The notes beneath the pieces are model-generated. The model ran no database searches. It was not told the DNA's origin and saw nothing but the letters and a program-made list of their open reading frames with translations. The translations under genes and the position numbers were made by a program. From positions 18,931,877-18,995,876 of the forward strand of contig NC_087066.1 in the NCBI RefSeq assembly GCF_963678635.1: DNA of 64,000 nucleotides. The letters run 5' to 3'. This DNA comes from Symsagittifera roscoffensis. Lineage: Eukaryota; Xenacoelomorpha; Acoela; Convolutidae. Below, one piece after another: positions 53,831 to 64,000 of the stretch (position 1 is its first letter; every line of letters starts with the position of its first letter).

Positions 53831-53929
53831 TGGTATTTGGTACATATCAAAGTGGGATATATAAAATGTCCCAAAAAATTATTTATTTATTTTTACTTTT
53901 GCTTTGAACTGCAGAAAATATTGGGCATA

Positions 53930-56900
53930 GTTGGGCATTGATTAGACTACAAAGTAGACACGGTATCCTTAAAACAACAAGAAAATATCATTCAAATACT
54001 CTCACAACGAAGTAAAATTCTGAAATTTGAAGTTGAAATAAAACTGAACAACCTAGTACATTACCTATCGCTTTCATCTCCACAATCATTATCTCCACAA
54101 GCACAAATCACTATACAATCATTAACCCTCCGTTCATAAGCAGAGAACTTCTTTACCAAAAACGACAGATACACCAAAAAGGCAATGGGCTTAAATCCCA
54201 TAATCATTTTTCAGGATTATCGTTTACAGGAATAGTTTATATTTTTTCTAAAAAGTTGCCTTTCCACTTGAGTTAATCCAACAAAAATTACAAACCGAAG
54301 AGGCAGTTAACCAGATTACACAACGCGAACCTGAAACACAGCAACTTCAACCAAAAAAATCTTCATCAAATTCTTTCATTTGAACAATTAAGAACTGATA
54401 CATAACGCTCAAACTCAATCTTATATAAAAATGTAGAAGCAATCGATTATACTAACACGTTTTGAAATCTACCCTGAAAAAAAAACTGTCGTGTAAATAT
54501 CCAAAACCACTTTTTCGCACACAATACTTGTTGAATATTATAAAAGGTTTGATATGAACACAGGAAAACTCAAAAATTCCGTTGGATTGCCTAATCAAAG
54601 CCAAGAAGAAGGACATTCTTAAAAACCAGTCACTTTTTTTATATTGAAAAAACAGGAGGAAATCTCCTACTAGCAAACCTTGGCGGTGTACGATAAAAAA
54701 AACTATCACAAAAAAGCACAAAATTCTGCGCAGCTCATGATGAATTTTATTTTGATAGGAAACTTGATTATACAAAAAAAGTAAAAATTTTTGGAGAAAA
54801 GTCACTATCCGAGCTTGAAACATTTTTAATGAGAGCTTGATCAAACAAAAATCTATTTTTTTTTCTCTGGCAGCTCTAAAAAATACATTATGTAGATAGA
54901 ATACATACCCTAGTATAGCCGCTCAGCTTTTTTGGCCATTATACAATCGTTGAAAACGTTTTATCACTATATGTCTTGAAGATTAAAGATGTTATCAAAG
55001 AAGACAAATAATCAACACAAGCGAAAAAGTACATTAGGTAGACTAGCTATAATGCAGAAAGCAGAAAAAAAATTCGGATATCGTTGTTCCCTATGGATCC
55101 AAATTAAGCCACAATGTAGTACAGCTGAACCTAAGCGAAGATAAATATTATCTTCTTAGACCATATTCCAATTTGATGCTTCCTTTAGAAAAATTTCTTA
55201 CTCGAAAGCTAACGATAACACTAAACGAAAGCTAACAATATCAAGTAGCCCTAATGAAAATCTACAACCTATAGATATATCTCAAACTCTGATCACATTC
55301 GAACGAATATGGATAATATCTAACGACAAACAATTGTTAAAATCTCCGAAAACTCGCTGAAACAGTCGTCGTATCGAATAACTGAGACAATAGTGGACAT
55401 CAAGGACTAAATCTATCTGAACAGAGATGAACATCGCTCTCAATACATGTCAGCAATCAATATCCTAAGCTTAACAATACGGAGAAATGCATTTCTAGCC
55501 TTTCTAGGATGGACAAACTACATCCTAAATGCAATGTTTAATTTAACAGGATTAATGTTTTCACTACTTAAATGCAACTATAACTATAATTGATTTGCAG
55601 TACACAAACAAGTGAATCGACATGTCAGCGTACCCAGAATCTCATTCGCAGGATTCTTTGGCATTTTCTTTTTACGTAAATTATCACACTAAGTTATAGA
55701 CAAATTACAGCACTTACAAAATATCCCATTAAGTTATAGACAGCACTTCCCGCAGCACAACGCAAACATCAAAACAATAGTAAACAACGAAACTCTATAT
55801 CATACATTACTTTGCAAACGCAAAAAGTTGATGACAAAGTACAAATAAATAGTCGAACAACCACATCAAAAACGTTATCTATCTCAAAACCCTCTTTTTA
55901 GACCACGATGAGCAGACATGTTCGACTCCTCAACCGTTCCCTTTCCTATTCATCCAACCTTCCCAGACGCGACGCTCTTCTCAACCTAAATAAGTTATTC
56001 ATCTAAGTAAACGCAATTTGTATTTAGAAGTAGCACCCATATCATTAACCCTAAATTTGACACACCCAACGAAATATTTTTTAGTTTCCGAGCTCACTCC
56101 CGCTAATTTTTTGCCACCACTTTTCTAGCCAGTAACTGCAGCTGTCTCTTTTGTAAGTCTTCTCACACTGACGATACACCCTTTTCTCTATCTCCTTTCC
56201 AGAAACGCACTCGATGTACCCTGTCCAAGAACTGACTATCAGCGCGAGCATGACCTAGACAATTTTCTTTACTAATCAACAACAACTTCAAAGCACAACC
56301 AGTCCACGAACACATCACCAACTTCCTCACTCCGCTTAAACGACCGAGTCATCCACATCATCTAACCAAAATGACCCACCCGGCAAAACCCAAACCTCTA
56401 ACCAGTAATTTTCTGCAGCATCTGAAGAAGTTAAAATCATCAATGCACTCGAACACTTTTGTTCAATTTTGCGCACCAAAAGCGTTATGCGCACGCTTGC
56501 TAATCTTTTGATTTACTAGTCCACAATCAAGACTAACTTCGCCAATGTATTTTTTATGGAATCCCAACCTACTCCCGTAGCTATAAACTGATAAACCCAA
56601 CCAATTAGTTATTAAAAGATCACTCACCAGTTGTACACGTGTGTTTCAAATTTTTCTTTCACCAGTAGTTCTTCTAAAAAAATCAAACAGAAATAAAAAA
56701 ATTTAGAATTTTTTTCATTTCAATATTGTAACTATTCACTTTAGTTTCTGTGAATGCAATAAAACTAACACAAGGCAATAATTTATCTTTGATGTTTTAA
56801 ATTGTTTTTATGAAGAACTAAAAAGAATATAAGGAGAAAAAAACTTAACTAAACTTTTTTCTGTGTTATCGTAACCCAAAAATTTTTTTTATATCGCCCA

Positions 56901-57985
56901 CCTTACACGCAATTGTTTTACAAAATCAACGTTCTACTTAACTTGCCGTATTAGAATTGTTTTAGAAAATGAATATATAGCTTGACAAACTAACTGACAA
57001 ACTAACAACTCCAACTTATTTTCAAGTGTTATAAAGTTATACCTTAACGCGGTTGGAAGGATTTAAATTTCAGCTTGAACTAAAAAACGCAGCTGACTAA
57101 AACTACAAAAGTAACTTCATCTAAAGGAAAGTCTCGCGGTATCAAATGCGGAATGAACCCAGATAACAACTGGATACAATAATCATTTAAAATCACTTGA
57201 ATATAAAAAACACTGAAAGAACCACGAAAATCAGAACAATACTTAGTGAAGAAAGAACTCAACCGAAAAACAAAACGAAAACACCTAATGAAAAGAACCA
57301 GAGGTTAAACCTGAAAAGAGTTTCTGCTCAAAAAGACAAAAAAGCACACACTCCTCTGGCCTCACCCACCAGAACGATGCCACTCGAAATACATGTGCCC
57401 ACCAAGAAGCCTATAACTTGATAGCCGCTGATCAGTTCTTCAAAACAACCGACCTTTTAAAGAAAGTTTTGCAAACTCAAAATTCAAGTAGCAAAGATCA
57501 TAACAAAAACTAAAATAGCTAACAAGTTGCAGTTATAGAAATATCTCTGAGCGAATCACTTGCGAATCAAAAAATAATATTTACCCTTCAAAACAACAAG
57601 ATCTGAATCAAACTAGACCTTAAGGCCAACCTCAAAAACCAATTACCACCATAGATTGACAAATAATTCATCCACGACAAAAAAAAAACCAAGAGTCCTT
57701 GTACCTTCATCCCCCACATCTTCCCCTCTAGATCTTTCAAGTAACACAATTTTAAGCACTCCCCCTACTGATTAAACATCCCGATGGAATAAACCACCTT
57801 TTCCATCAGATTACTTAGGTTCAACATCTGAAGAAATTAGAGAAAATCTGTTTGATACCTCCACCTCTTCCAGTAGACTTCCCCGTTGGGTGAGCAAAAC
57901 AATTTCTCATAGCGAACCCAACCGCGTAAGCCAACCAGTAGAAATTTCCCAGATATCACCTTGTGATGACCTGAAACACTATCTC
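53930..57985 (+). repeat. ~4.06-kb tandem repeat unit 1
   Basis: Aligns head-to-tail with 57986-61950. Anchors: CTCACAAC at 54000/58060; AAAACGACAGATACACCAAAAAGG at 54158/58201; GAAATCTACCCTGAAAAAAA at 54465/58505; GAGCAGACATGTTC.A at 55909/59927; GGCCTCACCCACCAGAACGA at 57360/61352. Offsets of about 4000-4060 show a direct repeat with small indels. The first ~1.7 kb holds a broken envelope-like gene; the rest is non-coding and may contain the LTR and leader of the parent element. I could not define LTR ends. Confidence 0.85.
53990..55620 (+). pseudogene. Broken envelope-like gene in repeat unit 1
   Basis: Scattered frame pieces on the + strand keep protein-like stretches: TKNDRYTKKAMGLNP (about 54150), AAHDEFYFDRKLDYTKKVKIF-like (about 54730-54800), and a segment near 55130-55200 rich in L and acidic residues. 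It ends in a hydrophobic membrane-spanning stretch, AFLGWTNYILNAMFNLTG and following (about 55495-55570). Multiple stops and shifts break the frame. The minus-strand frame at 54452-54844 is its shadow. An ectodomain-like region followed by a membrane anchor suggests a retroviral-type envelope. The family assignment is inferred and not proven. Confidence 0.5.
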
Positions 57986-60900
57986 TTGGGCATTGAATAG
58001 ATTTCAACACAAAAACGATACTCATAAAGACCCGATAATCAAATATAATATTGGAATATCCTCACAACAAAAAGTAGTTCTGAAATTTGAAATAAATGTA
58101 AGACTTATTATTCTAGTACAATACCCATTTCCATTATCTCCAATAAAAATAACTGAACAATCAATAACCCTCCATTTACATGCAAAGAACTTGTTTACAA
58201 AAAACGACAGTTACACCAAAAAGGCAATGGGTTTAAATCCCGTAATCACTTTTCAGGACTATCGTTTACATGAATAATTTATATTTTTTCTAAAAAGTTG
58301 TTTTTCTACTTGAGTTAATCCAACAAAAAATACAAAACTAAGACGCAATTAACCAGATTACACAACGCGAACCTGAATCACAGCAACTTCAACCAAAAAA
58401 ATCTTCATCAAAGTCTTTCATTTGAACAATTAAGAACTGATACATAACGCTCAAACTCAATCTTATATAAAAATGTAGAAGCAATCGATTATACTAACAC
58501 GTTTTGAAATCTACCCTGAAAAAAAACTGTCGTGTAAATATCCAAAACCACTTTTTCGCACAGAATACTTGTTGAATATGATAAAAGGTTTGATATGAAC
58601 ACAGGAAAACTCAAAAATTCCTTTGGATCGCCTAATCAAAGCCAAGAAGAAGGACATTTTTAAAAACCAGTCACTTTTTTTTAAATATTGAAAACACATG
58701 AGGAAATCTCCTACTAGCAAACCTTGGCGGTGTACGATAATAAAAACTATCACAAAAAAGCACAAAATTCTGCGCAGCTCATGATGAATTTTATTTTGAT
58801 AGGAAACTTGATTATACAAAAAAAGTAAAAATTTTTGGAGAAAAGTAACTATCCGAGCATGAAACAATTTTTTATGAGAGCTTGATCAAACAAGAATCTC
58901 TTTTTTTCTCTGGCAGTTCTAAAAAATACATTATGTATATAGAATATATACTCTCTTATAGCCGCTCAAATTTTTTGGCCTTTATACATTCACTGAAAAC
59001 GTTTCATCACTATATGTCACAGATGAAGATGAAACATGTTATCAAAGAAGACAAATAATCAACAAAAGTAAAGTACATTAGGTAGACACGCTAAAATGCA
59101 GAAAGCAGAAAAAAATTTTCGGATATTGTAATGTAGTACAGCTGAACCTAAGCGAAGATAAATATTATCTTCCTAGACCATATTCCATTTTGATGCTTCC
59201 TTTAGAAAACTTTTTTACTCGAAAGCTATTGATAACTCTAAACAAAAGCTAACATTATCTTGTAGCCCTAATGAAGATCTACAATCCATAGTTATATCTC
59301 AAAATCTGATCACATTCGAACGAATGTGGATAATATCTAACGACAATCAATTATTAAAATCTCCAAAAACTCGCTGAAACAGCCGTCGTCTCGAATAACT
59401 GAGACTATAGTGGACATCAAGTACTAAAACTATCTGAACAGAGATGAACATCGCTCTCAATACATGTCAGCAGTCATTATCTTAAGCTTTACACAACGGA
59501 GAAAAGCATTTCTAGTCTTTCTAGAATGGACAAACTACATCCTAAATGCAATGTTTAATTTAACAGGATTAATGTTTTCACTACTTAATTGCAACTATAA
59601 CTATAATTGATTTGCAGTACACAATTAATTGAATCGACATGTCAGCGTAGCCAGAATCTTATTCGCAGGATTCTTTGGCATTTTCTCTTTACATAAACTA
59701 TCACACTGAGTTATAGACAAAATACAGCACTTACAAAATATCACACAAAGTTATAGACATGCACGTCCCGCAGCACAACGCAAACACCAAAACAATAGTA
59801 AACAACGAAACTCTTTATCATGCATTACTTTACAAACGCAAAACAATGATGAAAAAGTAAAAGTAAATAGTCGAACAACCACATCAAAAACGTTATCGTT
59901 CTCAAAACCCTCTTTTTAGCCCACGATGAGCAGACATGTTCAATTCCTCAACCGTTCCCTTTCCTATTCATCCAACCTTCACAGACGCGACGCTCTTCTC
60001 AATCTAAATAAATTATTCATCTAAGTAAACGCAAGTTGTATTTAGAAGTAACACCCATATCATTAACCCTAAATTTGACACACCCAACGAAATAAATTTT
60101 AGTTTCCGAGCTCACTCCCGCTAATTTTTCTCCACCACTTTTCTAGCCAGTAACTCTAACTGTCTCTTTTGTAAGGTCTGCCCACACTGACGCTCACCCT
60201 TTTCTCTATCCCCTTTCCAGAAACGCACTCGATGTACCCTGTCCAATAACTGACTATCAACGCGAGCATGACCTAGACAATTTCATTACTACTCAACAAC
60301 AACTTCACAGCACAACCAGGCCACAAACAATTCACCAACTTCCTCACTCCGCTCAAACGACCGAGTCATCCACATCATCTAACCAAAATAATCCACCCGG
60401 CATAATCCAAACCTCCAACGAGGAATTTTCTGCAGCGTCTGAAGAAGTTAACATCATCCATGAACTCTTTTGTTCAATTTTATGCACTAAAAGCGTTAAG
60501 CGCACGCTTGCTAATCTTTTGATACACTAGTCCACAATCAAGACTAACTTCGCCAATGTATTTTTCATGGAATCCCAACCTCCTCCCCGTAACTATAAAC
60601 TGATAAACCCGACCAATTAGTTAAAAGATCACTCACCAGTTGCACACGTGTGTTTCACCTTTTTCTTTCAAATTTCACCAGTAGTTCTTCTGAAAAAAAA
60701 AATCAAACAGAAATAAAGTTCTTTAGTATTTTTTTCATTTCCATATTGTAACTATTCACTTTAGTTTCTGTAAATGCGATAAAATTAACACGTAGCAATA
60801 ATTTATCTTTGATATTTAAATTGTCATTGTGAAGAACTAAAATGAATATTAAATACTTTTTTCTGTGTTATCGTAACCCAAATTTTTTTTATCGCCCACC

Positions 60901-61950
60901 TTACACGCAATCGTTTTACCAAATCAACGTTCTACTTAACTCGCCGTGTTAGAATTGTTTTAGAAAATGAATATTTAGCTTGACAAACTAATTGACAAAC
61001 TAACAACTCCAACTTGTTTTCAAGCATTTTAAAGTTATACCTTAACGCGGTTGAAGGATTTAAATTTGCGCTTGAACTAAAAAACGCAGCTGACTAAAAC
61101 CACAAAAGTAACTTCAACTAAAGGAAAGTCTCACGGTATCTAATGCGGAATGAACCCAGATAAAAACTGGATACAATAATCATTTAAAATCACTTGAAAA
61201 AAAAACACTAAAAGAACCACAAAAATCAGAACAATCCTTTGTTAAGAAAGAACTCAACCGCAAATCAAAACAAAAACACCTAATGAAAAGAACCAGAGGT
61301 TAAGCCTGATAAGAATTTCTGCTCAAAAAACCAAAAAAGCACACACTCCTCTGGCCTCACTCACCAGAACGACGCCACTCGAAGTACATGTGCCCACCAA
61401 GAAGCCTACAACTTGATAGCCGGTGATCAGTTCTTCAAAACAACCGACCTTTTAAAGAAAATAGCTAACAAGTTGCAGTTATATAAATAACTCTGAGCGA
61501 ATCACTTGCGAATCAACATATAATATTTACCCTTCAATACAACAAGATCTGAATCGAACTAGACATTAAGGCCAACCTCAAAAAACAATTACCACCATAG
61601 ATTGACAAATAATTCATCCACGACAAAAAAGAAACCAAACAAAACCAAGAGTCCTTGTACCTTCATCCCCCACATCTACACCTCTAGATCTTTCAAGTAA
61701 CACAATTTTAAGCACTCACCCCTACTGATTAAACATCCCGATGGAATGAACCACCTTTTCCATCAGATTACTTAGGTTCAACATCTGAAGAAATTAGAGA
61801 AAATCCGTTTGATACCTCCACCTCTTCCAGTAGACTTCCCCGTTGGGTGAACTAAGCAATTACTCATAGCGAGCCCAACCGCGTAAGCCAACCAATGGAA
61901 ATTTCCCAGATATCACCTTGTGATGACCTGAAACACTATCTCTTGGACAT
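57986..61950 (+). repeat. ~3.96-kb tandem repeat unit 2
   Basis: Second head-to-tail copy of the unit at 53930-57985, with the same order of landmarks and scattered substitutions and short indels; for example, a stretch of about 20-30 bp near 55080-55110 is missing in this copy near 59120. It contains the same envelope-like relic (about 58050-59640) and the same non-coding remainder. Confidence 0.85.
58050..59640 (+). pseudogene. Broken envelope-like gene in repeat unit 2
   Basis: Homologous to 53990-55620. A frame at 57993-58277 keeps the same TKNDSYTKKAMGLNP block, and the hydrophobic anchor lies at about 59515-59595. Breaks are partly shared with unit 1, which suggests that the unit was already dead when it was duplicated, and partly private. 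The minus-strand frame 58511-58867 is a shadow. Confidence 0.5.
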
Positions 61951-64000
61951 TGAATAGATTACAACATAAAAACGATACTCATAAAGACCCGATAATCAAA
62001 CATAAAATTGGAATACCCTCACAACAAAAAGTAGTTCTGAAATTTGCAATAATTGAAAGACTTAATATTCAAGTACATTACCCATTTCCGTTATCTCCAA
62101 TAAAAATAACTGAACAATCATTACTCCTCCATTTACATGCAAAGAATTTGTTTTAAAAAAACGACAGGTACACCAAAAAGGCAATGGGCAATTTTACTTT
62201 CTATAATCTTTTTTCAGTACTATCGTATACATGTATTTTTTACTTCTTTTGTCAAAAAATTCCCTTTCCATTTTCGTCAATCTCGTACCCAGAAATCATT
62301 ATATTATCTCGCCCTGAACAGGACCCCAAGGCCTCCTCGTAACTCATCATGATTGCGATGATCACGAAAAAAAGACAAGACAAAAGCAATTAACCAGTTA
62401 CTCAATTCGAATCTGAACCACAAGAAATCGAATCTGAACCATCAAGTCGAAAAAACTATTCATCGAATCCTTAGCATTTGAGCAATTAAACCCTGATAAA
62501 AGAGACTCAAGTACGAACCCATGTAAAATTATAGAAGCAATCAAAAATATACTAACACGTTTTAGATCTACCCTGAGACAAAACTACCATTTAATTATCC
62601 AAAACCAATTTTTCGCACACAATACTTGTTGGATATGATGAAAAATTTGATATAAATACAGGAAAAATTATAGTTGCTATCGCACCGCCTTATCAAAATC
62701 GAGGTTGTGAACCTTCTTTATGAAACAGTCATCCTGTATAGAAATAAAGAAAACGAAGATGGAAAACTACAAAAAACTGTGACAGTACATGATTACAGGA
62801 TCTATTCCTAAAACTCAACACTTATTTCGGCGCAATTCATTATGATTATCATCTTGATTTGAAGTTGTTTAAACAAAAAAGAGAGATTTTTCGAGAAAAG
62901 TCCTTACCTGACTTAAACACTTCATCATTTAAGTGAACTTGAACAAACACGTTCTTACAATATCTCGCACAAGCAGCTTTTAAAACAACCTATGCAGGAT
63001 ACCTATTCTCAGGTAGCCACTCAAGTTTTATCGAATACGAAGGTAATATCCTTTGGAAATATACATTTTTTGAATAAATCACCTTTGAGTATTTTTGAAG
63101 ACAGAAAAAGCTATCTTTAACTAACAAAAACTAAAAAAAAATTGTACACACCCAATCACGCAGAACATATTTTTGTGATAAAATTATACCATGTGGATCC
63201 CAATATAGCCACAATGTAGTAGAGCTGAACCTAAACAAAGATAAAAGCCATCTTCTTACACCATTCCCAATTTTATTGCCACCTTTAAAGAAATTCTCAA
63301 CCGAAAGCATCCGTGCATTATCTCGTAACCCTAGTATAGATCTTCAACCCATAGATGTATACTCAAATTATGTCTTATTCGAACACTATAACTTCAAGAA
63401 AAACTCATGAATATGGATAATATCCAATGAAAAACAATTGATCAAAACCACTGAAAACTCTCTGAAACAGTCGATTTCTCAGAGATTTATAAATAAAATT
63501 AGAGTTGAACTTTTAAAGACTTTAAGAATAATATCTATTCAAACGAAGAGGAAAATTCTCTCAAAACATTTCAACAATCAATATTTTAGCTTTACACAAA
63601 AAAATTGAATTTCTAGCTTTTTTAGGATGGCCATTTTACATCTTGGAATGATTGATTTTAATTTGAATGGTTTATTTGTTTAATTTAAAATGGTTTATTT
63701 TCTCGATACTTAAATGCATCTATAATTCTTGCGCAAAATACACGCAAGTGAATCGGCAAGCCAGTAGTAGCCAGAATACTATTCGCTGGTTGTTTTGGCA
63801 TTTTCATTACATGAATTAAAAAACCTTCTCGATCCACAAATTAGTGAGACAATAAAAAAGATAAACAAAATCGAACACATATAAAACTCAACAAGGCAAT
63901 GCAATTCGTACACAATCAGCTTCCCTAAAATTACACAATTTATCATTTAAACAAATGTACAAGCACTCCTACCGAGTTAAGGCATGCAATTCCCGCAGCA
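61951..64000 (+). repeat. Tandem repeat unit 3, more diverged, runs off the window
   Basis: Begins like the other units (GAATAGATT.CAACA.AAAAACGATACTC) and stays close to them to about 62190. It then diverges markedly but keeps landmarks: AACACGTTTTAGATCTACCCTGA near 62553, CCACAATGTAGTAGAGCTGAACCTAA near 63210, and an envelope-like membrane stretch near 63608-63720. The sharp change in similarity suggests a recombination junction or a copy from another family member. The stretch near 63295-63350 is the closest match to the first bases of the window. Confidence 0.7.

Noticed and set aside
54452-54844. 130-codon minus-strand frame, repeated at 58511-58867
   Set aside because: Conserved only because the repeat unit is duplicated. 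It is hydrophobic from T-rich antisense of the envelope-like relic on the + strand.

Overview
The window is animal genomic DNA made almost entirely of transposable elements. I see no host gene, rRNA, tRNA or CRISPR array. The mix is a Ty3/gypsy-type LTR element, older decayed Ty3/gypsy copies with an envelope-like gene, a Polinton/Maverick polymerase relic and a palindromic TA-flanked MITE. Together these point to an invertebrate. A nematode is my best guess, at low confidence.

The centrepiece is a nearly intact, young, giant LTR retrotransposon at 24690-49248 (about 24.6 kb, + strand). Its two LTRs (924 and 896 bp) differ by about four substitutions and one 28-bp indel. Its layout is: 5' LTR; a primer-binding site resembling the complement of a tRNA-Asn 3' end; a ~2.9-kb untranslated leader with a cluster of the 10-mer CCGGAGGGGT; ORF1 (2857 aa Gag-Pol with two zinc knuckles, protease, RT, RNase H and integrase); ORF2 (388 aa, overlapping ORF1 in the +1 frame, C-terminal macrodomain-like fold); ORF3 (2981 aa, with one clear SGNH/GDSL hydrolase domain and a second degenerate one); a 3' non-coding region; a purine tract; 3' LTR. 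The element reads as base-balanced DNA set in very AT-rich flanks. An ADP-ribose-type macrodomain and an esterase-type domain downstream of pol, with no recognisable envelope, are the most unusual content. Gag-Pol supplies particle formation, reverse transcription and integration. The roles of ORF2 and ORF3 are unknown; RNA or host-defence processing for ORF2 and ester hydrolysis for ORF3 are inferences from fold.

The giant element has inserted into the integrase gene of an older, decayed Ty3/gypsy element. Its RT, RNase H and connection remnants lie at 22.6-24.69 kb, and its integrase core and C-terminus resume at 49.25-50.33 kb. An LTR-like piece near 20.63 kb, matching one near 4.27 kb, may be its 5' LTR.

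Left of this (4.5-20.4 kb) is AT-rich non-coding DNA holding a ~2.86-kb tandem duplication (10.72-16.41 kb) and a 738-bp palindromic MITE (17254-17991). Right of it is a minus-strand relic of a Polinton-type protein-primed DNA polymerase B (51.25-53.83 kb). After that comes a tandem array of ~4.0-kb units (53.93-64.0 kb), each carrying a broken envelope-like gene with a hydrophobic membrane segment. A diverged copy of the same unit opens the window (1-about 3.6 kb).
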